The translations under genes and the position numbers were made by a program. The notes below the pieces were generated by a model. That model saw nothing but the letters and a program-made list of their open reading frames with translations, was not told the DNA's origin and ran no database searches. A stretch of 34,980 nucleotides of DNA from positions 1 through 34,980 of the forward strand of contig JAAYQE010000146.1 in NCBI GenBank assembly GCA_012519455.1, written 5' to 3'. The number at the start of each line of letters is the position of its first letter. Positions within the stretch are counted from its first letter, which is position 1. Positions 24,775-32,807 of this stretch are shown here, piece after piece. The stretch comes from Syntrophomonadaceae bacterium (GTDB lineage Bacteria > Bacillota > Ch66 > Ch109).

Positions 24775-25933
24775 CTAAATCCGCAATTTCATCTGCGTCA
24801 TAGCCCTGCCGGCGCAAAATCTCCTCTGTATGCTCTCCAAAACTTGGCGCCGGCATACGCCAGCCGGGCTGATCCTCAGAAAACTTTATGGGGAACCTTA
24901 GTTGCCCTACTTCGCCATCTACCGGGTGAAATCCTTTAAACCACAAGCCCCGATGCTGAATGTGGGGGTCCTGCAAGGCTTCTTCCAAGGTGTTAACCGG
25001 GGAGAAGCAAGTATCGTACTGACTGAGCAGATCGATCCATTCCTGCCGGGTCTTTTGCCGGATAATCGAACGCACTTCGTCAATTAATTCGTCCTGCCGC
25101 GGCGCCGGGGCAAATTGCTCCGCAATTAAATCCTCCCGATCTATAGCCCGACAAAATTCCGCCCAAAATTTTTCTTCCAGCGAACCCAGCGCTAAATATT
25201 TACCATCGCTAGTTTCATAGACGTTATAAAAAGCATAGCCTCCCCCTACCAAAGTCTCACCCCGCCGGGGTAACTGGCCGTCCGCCAGGTATTGCGACAT
25301 AGATAGGGCCAGAAAAGGATTAAGCCCGTCTAAAATAGCTACGTCTAGATACTGACCGGCGCCGGTCCGTTCGCGACGCAACAGGGAAGCCAAAATACCC
25401 AGTGCCGCGTTTATACTTCCCCCGCCGGCCCCGGCAATTTGAACCGCCGGAACGATCGGTCTTCCTCCCTTTTCCCCCAGTAAATCTAAAACCCCCGACA
25501 AGCTCAAAAAATTAAGGTCATGCGCTGCCCGATCCCGGTAAGGTCCATCCTGACCAAACCCAGTCAAGGAACAATAAATCAGGTGCGGGTTAATTTTTTT
25601 TAAGTCTTCGTACCCCAAACCCATACGTTGCATAGCCCCAGGGCGAAAATTATCCAGTAATACGTCTGCCTGGGGAACCATTTTCAAAAAGATTTTCCGA
25701 CCTTCAGGATCCCGTAGGTTTAACTTCATCCCCTTTTTGTTCCGGTTAGTGACATGAAAAAAACTACCTAGGGTTTTAACCAGGGGTGGAGTCCATCTAA
25801 ATATATCTCCACCCTTAGGATTTTCAATTTTTAAAACTTCAGCCCCTAGGTCAGCTAAAATTTGCGTACATAAGGAACCAGGTAACAACTGAGACAAATC
25901 TAAAACACGAATTCCCTCCAGGGGTAAAGCCAC
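24755..25933 (-). CDS. CaiB/BaiF (class III CoA-transferase / acyl-CoA racemase) family protein
   Basis: This 392-residue protein belongs to the class III CoA-transferase superfamily, which includes formyl-CoA transferase and alpha-methylacyl-CoA racemase. The best start is GTG 25933, 9 nt after AGGAGG, because it gives the usual family N-terminus (M)ALPLEGIRVLDLSQLLPG; an upstream TTG at 25981 is inferior. Conserved parts include GAEVLKIENP, NRNKKGMKLNL, LLDNFRPGAMQRMGL, AAHDLNFLSLSG (His138) and RTGAGQYLDVAILDG. The loop that normally carries the catalytic Asp (QIADxGGG or GDxxxG) reads QIAGAGGG, with Gly168 exactly 30 residues after His138, the spacing known for the racemase His/Asp pair. 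Activity is therefore doubtful. It precedes the AmmeMemoRadiSam genes on the same strand, 136 nt from the outer start of the next one. Confidence 0.85.
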   Translation of the reverse strand: MALPLEGIRVLDLSQLLPGSLCTQILADLGAEVLKIENPKGGDIFRWTPPLVKTLGSFFHVTNRNKKGMKLNLRDPEGRKIFLKMVPQADVLLDNFRPGAMQRMGLGYEDLKKINPHLIYCSLTGFGQDGPYRDRAAHDLNFLSLSGVLDLLGEKGGRPIVPAVQIAGAGGGSINAALGILASLLRRERTGAGQYLDVAILDGLNPFLALSMSQYLADGQLPRRGETLVGGGYAFYNVYETSDGKYLALGSLEEKFWAEFCRAIDREDLIAEQFAPAPRQDELIDEVRSIIRQKTRQEWIDLLSQYDTCFSPVNTLEEALQDPHIQHRGLWFKGFHPVDGEVGQLRFPIKFSEDQPGWRMPAPSFGEHTEEILRRQGYDADEIADLATRGII

Positions 25934-26024
25934 GCTCTCTCTCCTCCTACTTTGCTTAAAATTTCTTAATTTCTCCTTCAATCAATTCGACATTTACCGT
26001 CATTTTCCTGTCCCTCGGTTAAAT

Positions 26025-27161
26025 CTACGAAGAAGGGGGCCGAGGGCCGTAATATTGATAATACTGGCATTCAATACGACCATTATACAGTTTCCGCCGG
26101 CGGTCCGCACGGCGCCCAAAACATTCTTCAAACTGAGGGTGAGCCGTAAATACATAAAACGACCAGGTATCCAGTGGTTTAAATACCTGGCCCATCTCCC
26201 GATACAAGCGCTCAACCGACCGTAATTCCTCCATACGTTGTCCATAAGGTGGATTACAAATAATACAGCCGTATTTCTGCCGGGCCCGTAAATCGCTTAC
26301 CGGCATCTGCTGCCAGTGTATACATCCCTCAACCCCGGCTTCCCGGGCGTGATAGCGGGCTAAACGGAGTACCTCTCGATCAATATCCGTTCCCCGAATC
26401 GACAACTTAGCGTCCGGCAACGCTAGATCCTTCGCCTCTTCTCGGGCTTCCCGCCAGTATTTTGCGGGAATAAGGGGCCAGGTTTCAGCGGCAAAATTCC
26501 TTTTCAACCCGGGAGCTCGCTTAAGACCGATTAATGCCGCTTCAATTGGAATGGTCCCCGAACCGCAAAAAGGGTCCACTAAGACTCTTTCCGGTTTCCA
26601 GTAGCTCAAATTGATCAGAGCCGCAGCTAGTGTTTCTTTAAGCGGAGCAGCTCCGGATAATTTACGGTACCCGCGCTTGTGTAAACCGGCCCCACTGGTA
26701 TCAATGGTTAAGGTCGCTACGTCTTTAAGCAGGGCTACTTCGATCGTAAAACGCGGCCCCGTTTCGGAAAACCACTGACATGGGTAACGTCGTTTCATAC
26801 TTTCTACCACGGCTTTTTTCACAATGGCTTGACAATCAGGAACACTAAATAACTTGGAGCGAATCGATTTGCCCTCAACCGGAAAATTAGCGTCTTCCGG
26901 AAGCCAATCCGACCACGGCAAAGCCTTGGTGTTTTCAAATAATTCTTCAAAAGAGGTGGCGGGAAACTCTCCCATTTTTATCAGAACACGATCTGCGCTA
27001 CGTAACCACAGGTTGGTACGACCGATCGCTCGTTCATCGGCCTTAAAAGTTACTTTCGCATTTTCCACTTTAAGTTCGGTATAGCCTAGGGCTTGTACTT
27101 CTCGGGCCACTACAGCCTCTAGCCCGAAGGTGGCGGTAGCGATCAACTCAATAGTAGCCAT
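26025..27161 (-). CDS. THUMP-domain class I rRNA methyltransferase (RlmL/YpsC-like)
   Basis: This 378-residue cytoplasmic SAM-dependent methyltransferase probably makes m2G in 23S rRNA. The N-terminal ferredoxin-like and THUMP region spans about residues 1-155 (ATFGLEAVVAREVQALGY at the start). The catalytic domain then shows VDPFCGSGTIPIEAALIG (SAM loop), GTDIDREVLRLARYHA and the base-flipping CNPPYGQRM motif typical of exocyclic guanine N2 methylation. The length agrees with Bacillus YpsC and the N-terminal half of E. coli RlmKL; the RlmK half is absent, as in other Firmicutes. The start ATG at 27161 follows GAGGT. A good promoter lies about 75-110 nt upstream. The CaiB-family gene lies 91 nt downstream and may share the transcript. 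Confidence 0.9.
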   Translation of the reverse strand: MATIELIATATFGLEAVVAREVQALGYTELKVENAKVTFKADERAIGRTNLWLRSADRVLIKMGEFPATSFEELFENTKALPWSDWLPEDANFPVEGKSIRSKLFSVPDCQAIVKKAVVESMKRRYPCQWFSETGPRFTIEVALLKDVATLTIDTSGAGLHKRGYRKLSGAAPLKETLAAALINLSYWKPERVLVDPFCGSGTIPIEAALIGLKRAPGLKRNFAAETWPLIPAKYWREAREEAKDLALPDAKLSIRGTDIDREVLRLARYHAREAGVEGCIHWQQMPVSDLRARQKYGCIICNPPYGQRMEELRSVERLYREMGQVFKPLDTWSFYVFTAHPQFEECFGRRADRRRKLYNGRIECQYYQYYGPRPPSS

Positions 27162-27242
27162 TACTTTACCTCATCTGTTTGTTTTTCGTCGATAATTAGT
27201 TTATGGGTTATAAAATCTAATTCCTAAGGCTTATATTTAATG

Positions 27243-27272
27243 ATTATGGCAGATGACCCAACCGGATGACAA
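27243..27272 (-). promoter_or_regulatory. Sigma-A-type promoter for the rRNA methyltransferase gene
   Basis: On the minus strand, TTGTCA (27272-27267) and CATAAT (27248-27243) are separated by 18 bp; each matches the consensus at 5 of 6 positions. The predicted start point near 27236 leaves a leader of about 75 nt before the start codon. Between this promoter and the cwlD stop, a hairpin AGTGAAA...TTTCACT (about 27283-27313) may end cwlD transcription, but its T-run is part of the stem. Confidence 0.6.
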
Positions 27273-27334
27273 GTATTAGGAGTGAAAAAGGCTTCGCCAT
27301 ACTTGTTTCACTGAAGTGTACATAGGTATTGCTG

Positions 27335-28099
27335 TTAAGTATCTCTGGTTGGTGGTTCGCTTCGGGCCTTAAACTCCTGTCGATAGTACTGTACAACACC
27401 GGCATATATAGCTTGGGCGATTTTCTCCTGATAAAGGGGATCCATTAATAATTTTTCTTCCCGGGGATTAGAGATGAAACCAACTTCGATTATGACCGCC
27501 GGCATCTGGGTATTCTGCATAATAAAATAAATCTCCGGCTTTACTTTACGTCGATTATTATCACCCAAAACCCGAATTAATTCCTCCTGAATCGCCTGGG
27601 CTAATTGCTTTCCGGTCGGACTATCCCGAAGATAAAAAGTCTGGGCTCCCCACCAGCGCGAGGAGGGAAAGCTATTAACGTGGATACTCAAAAACAGGTC
27701 AGCCTCTCGCTGATTAGCATAAGCCACCCGCCGGGCCAGATCCTGTCGCTTTTTTTCTAATAAGGTACCTGGGCCCGGATCACTTAGATCTACATCTTCT
27801 TCCCGGGTAAGAATAACCGCTGCCCCGGCTCCACTGAGGATGCGACCTAGCTTTTGCCCCACCATCAGCGTGATATCCTTTTCTTTGATTCCACTGGGTC
27901 CCACTGCTCCCGGGTCAATACCCCCATGCCCTGGGTCAACAACAATAATCCGATTCGCAACGGCCCAGGACCAGGCTTCAATAGCGCGGTCTGCTGCTTG
28001 TTCAAGATAATACTGCCGCAAAGCGTACAAAAAAGAAATAACCAATAACAAGGCTATAAACCAGGCTATCCGGAAACGAAAAGCACGAATCCAGAACAA
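27335..28099 (-). CDS. cwlD: N-acetylmuramoyl-L-alanine amidase CwlD (sporulation)
   Basis: CwlD is a zinc amidase of the Amidase_3 family that, with PdaA, forms muramic-delta-lactam in spore cortex peptidoglycan, which germination lytic enzymes require. At 254 residues the size is normal. An N-terminal signal-anchor helix (about residues 12-28, WFIALLLVISFLYALR) is followed by the catalytic domain: VVDPGHGGIDPGAVG (metal His), IKEKDITLMV (metal Glu), LFLSIHVNSFPS (metal His) and VIIEVGFISNPREE (catalytic Glu). The start is TTG at 28099, 8 nt after GGAGG. The gene's place just after the S9/L13 operon is typical of Firmicutes. Its presence points to an endospore former. Confidence 0.93.
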   Translation of the reverse strand: MFWIRAFRFRIAWFIALLLVISFLYALRQYYLEQAADRAIEAWSWAVANRIIVVDPGHGGIDPGAVGPSGIKEKDITLMVGQKLGRILSGAGAAVILTREEDVDLSDPGPGTLLEKKRQDLARRVAYANQREADLFLSIHVNSFPSSRWWGAQTFYLRDSPTGKQLAQAIQEELIRVLGDNNRRKVKPEIYFIMQNTQMPAVIIEVGFISNPREEKLLMDPLYQEKIAQAIYAGVVQYYRQEFKARSEPPTRDT

Positions 28100-28164
28100 G
28101 GGCCATCCCTCCAGAAACTGGCTCTAGACGTTCTATTAACTATCCATATTCTCAAATAAACCTG

Positions 28165-28193
28165 ATTATACCTTTTATTAATTTCCGGCTAAA
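28165..28193 (-). promoter_or_regulatory. Candidate promoter for cwlD
   Basis: On the minus strand a perfect TATAAT (28170-28165) lies 17 bp after a weak TTTAGC (28193-28188). It sits between the rpsI terminator and the cwlD start. In Bacillus cwlD is read by sporulation sigma factors; I see no convincing sigma-E or sigma-G match here. Confidence 0.4.
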
Positions 28194-28200
28194 CTTGAAT

Positions 28201-28232
28201 ATAAAAGAAAGGCCATCCCTCTTGGGACAGCC
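28201..28232 (-). terminator. Intrinsic terminator of the rplM-rpsI operon
   Basis: On the minus strand, GGCTGTCCC (28232-28224) pairs with GGGATGGCC (28219-28211) through 9 pairs, two of them G-U, with a 4-nt loop. It is followed by TTTCTTTTAT. It lies 25 nt after the rpsI stop. Confidence 0.9.
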
Positions 28233-28256
28233 TCTTCCAGTATAAACCGGATAATC

Positions 28257-28649
28257 TTATCGTTTGGAAAATTGGGGAGCCTTTCGGGCTTTCTTTAAGC
28301 CATACTTTTTCCGTTCCTTCATTCGCGGATCCCGCGTTAGAAAACCAGCTCTTTTTAAAACCGGTCGCAATTCTCCATCCGCCTTAATTAAGGCTCGGGC
28401 AATCCCTAAACGGACTGCGCCAGCCTGACCGGTAGTTCCTCCACCATAAACTCGCGCCAGGACATTAAATTTACCCACTGAGTTAGTTAAATGTAGAGGC
28501 TGACGGATAATTACGCCTAAAGTCTTCTTGCCAAAATATTCATCCGCGTTACGGTTATTTACCAGTATTTCACCGGTTCCGGGAACGATACGTACCCGGG
28601 CTACCGAGGTTTTACGCCGACCTGTACCATAAAACTGTACCTGTGCCAT
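28257..28649 (-). CDS. rpsI: 30S ribosomal protein S9
   Basis: This 130-residue small-subunit protein has a C-terminal tail that reaches the P-site tRNA. The family marks are all present: [15 protein letters not shown] at the start, [19 protein letters not shown] in the middle and the basic tail ending in [12 protein letters not shown]. It lies 30 nt downstream of rplM in the usual two-gene operon and is followed by a terminator. The start ATG (28649) has a modest purine-rich upstream region, consistent with translation coupled to rplM. Confidence 0.98.
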   Translation of the reverse strand: MAQVQFYGTGRRKTSVARVRIVPGTGEILVNNRNADEYFGKKTLGVIIRQPLHLTNSVGKFNVLARVYGGGTTGQAGAVRLGIARALIKADGELRPVLKRAGFLTRDPRMKERKKYGLKKARKAPQFSKR

Positions 28650-28679
28650 ATCTATCCACTTTCCCCCTTCCCTGCTATA

Positions 28680-29117
28680 CTAGCAACCACGGAGTTCCCA
28701 AACTTCGGGTTTCTGAGCCTGGTGTGGATGTTCAGGCCCACGGTAAACTTTAAGCTTCTTGAACATAGTTCGTCCTAACCGATTATGCGGGATCATGCCC
28801 TTTACAGCAATTTCAATCACCCGCTCCGGATTTTTTTGTAGCATAGTGCGATAATCAATTGATTTCAGTCCGCCCGGATAGCCGGTATGATAGGTATGTT
28901 TCTTATTCTGCAGTTTATTACCCGTAAGTTTAACTTTTTCCGCATTAATTACAATTACATGATCCCCAGTATCTACATGTGGAGTATATACGGGCTTATG
29001 CTTGCCTCGTAAAATCACGGCAATCTCCGAAGAGAGCCTACCCAGGGTTTTATTAGTAGCGTCAATCACATACCATTTACGCTGTATTTCCCCAGGCTTG
29101 GCCATATAGGTTTTCAT
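28680..29117 (-). CDS. rplM: 50S ribosomal protein L13
   Basis: This 145-residue early-assembly protein of the large subunit starts [20 protein letters not shown] and contains [39 protein letters not shown] and [10 protein letters not shown], all typical. The start ATG (29117) follows AGGAGGT by 6 nt. It heads the rplM-rpsI operon, which has a consensus promoter inside the end of truA and a roughly 128-nt leader with a compact fold. Binding of L13 to that leader would give autoregulation, as known for L13 leaders in other Firmicutes; here it is inferred. Confidence 0.98.
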   Translation of the reverse strand: MKTYMAKPGEIQRKWYVIDATNKTLGRLSSEIAVILRGKHKPVYTPHVDTGDHVIVINAEKVKLTGNKLQNKKHTYHTGYPGGLKSIDYRTMLQKNPERVIEIAVKGMIPHNRLGRTMFKKLKVYRGPEHPHQAQKPEVWELRGC

Positions 29118-29194
29118 GGCCAGACCTCCTTAATTCTGTAAGTTAATCCTTGCCTTTAATTTTCAAGCTTCATCTATTTCTATTTCCCGTTCTG

Positions 29195-29239
29195 TTTGCT
29201 TTACCGATCCAGCTGGGGCTCACAGCGGTTCGGGGCAAA
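29195..29239 (-). promoter_or_regulatory. Structured 5' leader of rplM (candidate L13 leader)
   Basis: In the minus-strand transcript a nested fold is visible: TTTGC (29239-29235) closes with GCAAA (29199-29195). Inside, CCGA pairs with TCGG, and CCGCTG pairs with CAGCTGG around a TGAGCCC loop with one bulged C. It starts about 7 nt after the predicted start of transcription and ends about 78 nt before the rplM start. Firmicutes are known to carry an L13 autoregulatory leader in this position. I could not compare it with the Rfam model. Confidence 0.5.
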
Positions 29240-29252
29240 TTCACACGAAAAT

Positions 29253-29282
29253 ATTATACGTCAATCTTTCCATTTATGTCAA
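29253..29282 (-). promoter_or_regulatory. Consensus sigma-A promoter of rplM-rpsI
   Basis: On the minus strand a perfect TTGACA (29282-29277) and a perfect TATAAT (29258-29253) are 18 bp apart. The promoter is embedded in the last codons of truA; the TATAAT overlaps its TAA stop. The predicted start point is near 29246. A full consensus match fits a ribosomal protein operon that must be strongly expressed. Confidence 0.88.
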
Positions 29283-30048
29283 GAAAACAATGCTTTTTGA
29301 CCCAAGGATAATATCCTACTTGAACCAGATACAATCCCTGCGGGGGAGCCGTAGGTCCGGCCTGCGAGCGTTGACGACTAGCCAAAATCTGTGGTATATC
29401 CTCGGGTATAAGCTTTCCCTCACCTACGGCTTGTAAGGTACCAAAAATATTACGTATCATATGATACAAAAAACCGTCCGCCGTAACCTCCAGGGCCCAA
29501 CCCGTATTCCATTTGCGAAAACCGCAATGCCAAATAGTTCTCTCGTAATTTTTCACCTCAGAACCGCTTGCGCAGAAAGCACTAAAGTCATGCTTTCCTA
29601 CTAAGAACTGGGCCGCTTTTTGCATAGCCCTTAGATTAAGCTCCCGGTCAGCCGGTAGTACTAAAGCATAATTACGCCAGAAAACCTTTTCCGTTTTTCC
29701 ACGGCGAAACAGGTATCGATAAGTTTTCCAGCAAGCCGTAAAACGAGCATGAAAATCCGCTGCCACCTCTTCAGCGGCTAAAACCCGTAAATCTTCCGGT
29801 AAATAACGATTCAAAGCTAAAGGAAAACGTTCCACCGGAATCATAGCCGCAGTGGAAAAATTAATCACTTGACCTAAGGCATGTACTCCCGCGTCAGTAC
29901 GTCCGGCCCCGATTACTTTTACCTTTTCCTGGGTTAAGTTTTGCAAAGCTTTTTCCAGTTCGCCTTGTACCGTACGTACTAGGGGTTGGATCTGAAATCC
30001 TTTAAAGCCGGTTCCGTCGTATTCGATAAGAGCCTTAATGTTGCGCAA
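29254..30048 (-). CDS. truA: tRNA pseudouridine(38-40) synthase
   Basis: TruA converts uridines 38-40 of the tRNA anticodon stem-loop to pseudouridine. At 264 residues the length is normal. The N-terminus reads IKALIEYDGTGFKGFQIQP. The catalytic aspartate lies in GAGRTDAGVHALGQV. Later marks are FHARFTACWKTYRY and FLYHMIRNIFGTL. The start is TTG at 30048, 7 nt after GGAGAG. It follows ecfT by 24 nt on the same strand, the common Firmicute order, and carries the rplM promoter in its last codons. Confidence 0.96.
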   Translation of the reverse strand: MRNIKALIEYDGTGFKGFQIQPLVRTVQGELEKALQNLTQEKVKVIGAGRTDAGVHALGQVINFSTAAMIPVERFPLALNRYLPEDLRVLAAEEVAADFHARFTACWKTYRYLFRRGKTEKVFWRNYALVLPADRELNLRAMQKAAQFLVGKHDFSAFCASGSEVKNYERTIWHCGFRKWNTGWALEVTADGFLYHMIRNIFGTLQAVGEGKLIPEDIPQILASRQRSQAGPTAPPQGLYLVQVGYYPWVKKHCFLDINGKIDV

Positions 30049-30072
30049 TTAAAAACTCTCCTTAAATTGGCC

Positions 30073-30873
30073 TTAAAACCAAATCCGTTCCATCAGGGAA
30101 AAAGTTAAAAAACCTAAGCCAATCAGAAGCGTAAGATAATCTGGCACCCCCATCCTCCACTGGATAAGACGCGTGCGATTTTCCCCTCCCCGATAACAGC
30201 GAGCTTCCATCGCTAAGGCCAGATCATCGGCCCGACGAAAGGCACTAAGTAATAAAGGTACTAAAATAGATATTAAATTCCGCAAACGTTGGATCAATCG
30301 ACCACTGTCAAAATCCGCTCCTCGGGCTTGCTGTGCTTTTCTAATCTTTTCTGCTTCTTCTGCAAAAATAGGTATAAATCGCAGGGCAATTGTGGTCATC
30401 ATAGCTAGTTCATGAGCGGGAACTTTAATCCGCTCCAAAGGTTTTAACATGCGCTCTAACCCATCCGTTAACGCTACTGGTGAAGTAGTTAACGTAAGAA
30501 AGGAAGTAGTTAAAATTAAGGCTGCTAGCCGATAACTTAATAAAAGGGCTTGATACAAACCTTCCCGAGTAATCAACACAGGCCCTAGCGTTGCCACTAC
30601 CTCCCCGGGAGTAAACATAATCTGCAAGGGAAGCGCAATTATCAGAAGAAACAATAAAGGCTTGAGTCCTTTGAGCAGCATGATGCCTGGTAATCCAGAT
30701 AAAATATAAATAATACCTAACAATAAACCTAGGCCCAGTAAACCGGGCCAATCTACAATAAGAAAAATAGCTAAAATAAATAAAGTTGTGACCATCAGCT
30801 TCGTCCGGGGATCAAGGTGATGGATGATCGAATCACCCGGTAAATACTGACCCACCGTAATATCTTTTAGCAC
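30073..30873 (-). CDS. ecfT: ECF transporter transmembrane subunit EcfT
   Basis: EcfT is the membrane scaffold of energy-coupling-factor transporters; it links the EcfA1/EcfA2 ATPases to exchangeable vitamin- or metal-binding S components. The 266-residue protein has about five to six hydrophobic helices. It keeps both signature motifs of the coupling helices: RKAQQARGADFDSG and ALAMEARCYRGGENR. The start is GTG at 30873, 7 nt after GAGGAG and overlapping the end of ecfA2 by 7 nt, so translation is likely coupled. No S component is encoded nearby, which indicates a group II (shared-module) system. Confidence 0.95.
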   Translation of the reverse strand: MLKDITVGQYLPGDSIIHHLDPRTKLMVTTLFILAIFLIVDWPGLLGLGLLLGIIYILSGLPGIMLLKGLKPLLFLLIIALPLQIMFTPGEVVATLGPVLITREGLYQALLLSYRLAALILTTSFLTLTTSPVALTDGLERMLKPLERIKVPAHELAMMTTIALRFIPIFAEEAEKIRKAQQARGADFDSGRLIQRLRNLISILVPLLLSAFRRADDLALAMEARCYRGGENRTRLIQWRMGVPDYLTLLIGLGFLTFSLMERIWF

Positions 30874-31763
30874 GACATCACTCCTCTATCCAATCCGGCT
30901 TTAGAACGGTTCTGCCGATAAATCTTAGCGATTTGGTACGCTGCTTCTTCGACGCTTACCAAATTCGCTGGTAGGGGCCAGCCTTTTTCGCGCAGTCCGC
31001 TTAGAATGGCGGAGACCAATGGAACACCTAACCCAATATCGCGTAAAATATCTACTTCTTGAAAAACCGCACCGGGCTTACCATCTAAAATAATTCGTCC
31101 CTGGTGCATAACGATAATCCGATCGGCCTGTACGGCTACCTCGGAAAGGTGATGCGTAACCAACAGAACCGTAAGGGATAATTTTTTCCACAAAAAACGT
31201 ATTTGGCGTAATAGGCTATCCCGACTTTGGGGATCTAAGCCGGCCGTAGGCTCATCCAGGATTAAAATTTGCGGGTGCATGGCCAGAACCCCGGCGATAG
31301 CAACCCGACGCATTTGTCCACCACTCAGGTGAAACGGAGAACGCTGATGTAATTCTTTATAGTTCAAACCTACGGCTTCCATGGCCCAGCGCACCCGGGA
31401 CGCAATCTTCTCCTCCGGTAAGCCCAGATTCCGAGGACCGAAAGCGATATCCATAAACACGGTCTCTTCAAATAACTGTTCCTCCGGAAACTGAAAAACT
31501 AAGCCTACTTTCTGGCGCAGGGCTCTAAATTGCTCACTTCGCGCTTGAGACAAGTCCAGGTCGTCTACCTGTATTCGACCGGAAGTAGGCTTTAGGAGCC
31601 CATTCAGGTGCTGTACCAACGTAGATTTACCGGAACCAGTAGGACCAATTATGGCTACCATTTCCCCGGTAGCCACCTTTAAATTAACCCCCTCTAAGGC
31701 CTTAGTCTCAAAAGGGGTTCCGGGCATATATACATGACTCAGATCTTCAAGTAATAGCGCCAT
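30867..31763 (-). CDS. ecfA2: ECF transporter ATPase EcfA2
   Basis: This is the second ATP-binding subunit of the ECF energizing module, cytoplasmic and membrane-associated. It has 298 residues. ABC motifs are in order: Walker A IIGPTGSGKST (about residues 38-48), Q-loop FQFPEEQLFEETV, signature LSGGQMRRVAIAG, Walker B ILILDEPTAGLDPQ and switch His in LLVTHHLSE. The EFETKALEGVNL-type N-terminus is typical of EcfA2 (CbiO2). The start ATG (31763) follows AGGGGG. It lies between ecfA1 (73-nt gap) and ecfT (overlap). Confidence 0.94.
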   Translation of the reverse strand: MALLLEDLSHVYMPGTPFETKALEGVNLKVATGEMVAIIGPTGSGKSTLVQHLNGLLKPTSGRIQVDDLDLSQARSEQFRALRQKVGLVFQFPEEQLFEETVFMDIAFGPRNLGLPEEKIASRVRWAMEAVGLNYKELHQRSPFHLSGGQMRRVAIAGVLAMHPQILILDEPTAGLDPQSRDSLLRQIRFLWKKLSLTVLLVTHHLSEVAVQADRIIVMHQGRIILDGKPGAVFQEVDILRDIGLGVPLVSAILSGLREKGWPLPANLVSVEEAAYQIAKIYRQNRSKAGLDRGVMSC

Positions 31764-31836
31764 TTGTTTCCCCCTGGAAGCACTCGTTAACCCAATCTTA
31801 TCACTAGTTAACTATTCCGTAAAGGTATTTTTTAAG

Positions 31837-32667
31837 TTAGCTATGCAAAAAAGATATCAAACTATCTACAGTTAGGCAGTCAAAAGGAACTTGGACGCCC
31901 TGTGCCCTTAGTAATCCATTAAATTTAACTACCTCAGGTACATCCAAACCGTGTTCTCTCAAACACTCCATTTCGCGAAAAATTTGGGTAGGGGGAGCAT
32001 CGCGGATGATTTGTCCGGCCGCGATCACGATTAGCCGGTCTACCTCAAGTAATTCCTCCATATTATGAGTTATCAAAATAACGGTTATCCCTTCTTGATC
32101 ATTCAAATTACGTAAAGTACGTAATACCTCCTGCCGGCCTTGCGGATCTAACATTGATGTTGGTTCATCCAGGACTAAGTAACGCGGTTGCATGGCCAAC
32201 GCCCCGGCAATCGCTACACGTTGCTTTTGCCCTCCGGACAATAAATGAGGGGCCCTCTTTTGAAACCCCGGCATCCCTACTTGAGCTAATACCTCATCCA
32301 CCCGGGCACGAATCTCTGCAGTTTCTACCCCCAAATTTTCGGGACCAAAAGCCACTTCTTCTTCTACCACCGGGGCAACGATCTGATTATCCGGATTAGA
32401 AAAGACCATTCCTACGCGCTGACGAATCTTCCAGACCAGATTATAATTTCGCGTATCCATTCCATCTACTAAAACCTGTCCTTCCTCAGAACCTGGAATT
32501 AACAAAGCATTAAAATGTTTCGCTAGCGTTGATTTACCCGAGCCATTAGGTCCTGCAATCCCGATAAAGTCACCTTCCTGAATCTTTAAATTCACCTGGT
32601 GTAAAGCCTGAATTACGGAACCATCTGGTACTCGGTAGTGATGTGATAAGTTTTTAATTTCGATCAT
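31837..32667 (-). CDS. ecfA1: ECF transporter ATPase EcfA1
   Basis: This is the first ATPase of the ECF module, forming a heterodimer with EcfA2. With the start at ATG 32667 (MIEIKNLSHHYR) it has 276 residues; an upstream in-frame TTG at 32715 would add 16 residues and lacks a good site. Motifs are Walker A IAGPNGSGKST, Q-loop FSNPDNQIVAPVVEEEV, signature LSGGQKQRVAIAG, Walker B YLVLDEPTSMLDPQ and ITHNMEE. The NPDNQ Q-loop is characteristic of EcfA1. It is the first gene of the ecfA1-ecfA2-ecfT-truA run and is separated from rplQ by a large inverted repeat. Confidence 0.94.
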   Translation of the reverse strand: MIEIKNLSHHYRVPDGSVIQALHQVNLKIQEGDFIGIAGPNGSGKSTLAKHFNALLIPGSEEGQVLVDGMDTRNYNLVWKIRQRVGMVFSNPDNQIVAPVVEEEVAFGPENLGVETAEIRARVDEVLAQVGMPGFQKRAPHLLSGGQKQRVAIAGALAMQPRYLVLDEPTSMLDPQGRQEVLRTLRNLNDQEGITVILITHNMEELLEVDRLIVIAAGQIIRDAPPTQIFREMECLREHGLDVPEVVKFNGLLRAQGVQVPFDCLTVDSLISFLHS

Positions 32668-32718
32668 CCTTTGATCTCTCCCCCCCTTTTTTACCCATCC
32701 GGTCCTTTTAGACAACTA

Positions 32719-32782
32719 AAGCCGGGAAACAAGCAGCATTTTTCACACTTCTCGTGCGAAGACAAGCCTCTCTTCCCGGCTT
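32719..32782. repeat. Large hairpin between rplQ and ecfA1
   Basis: AAGCCGGGAA (32719-32728) and TTCCCGGCTT (32773-32782) form a perfect 10-bp stem around 44 nt. On the minus strand the interior can form a second stem, TTCGCAC with GTGTGAA (7 pairs, one G-U). No T-run follows the outer stem on the minus strand, so it is not a typical terminator. It occupies most of the space between the ribosomal operon and the ECF genes. Confidence 0.65.
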
Positions 32783-32807
32783 AATTCGTTGATCCCTCGG
32801 TCGATAA

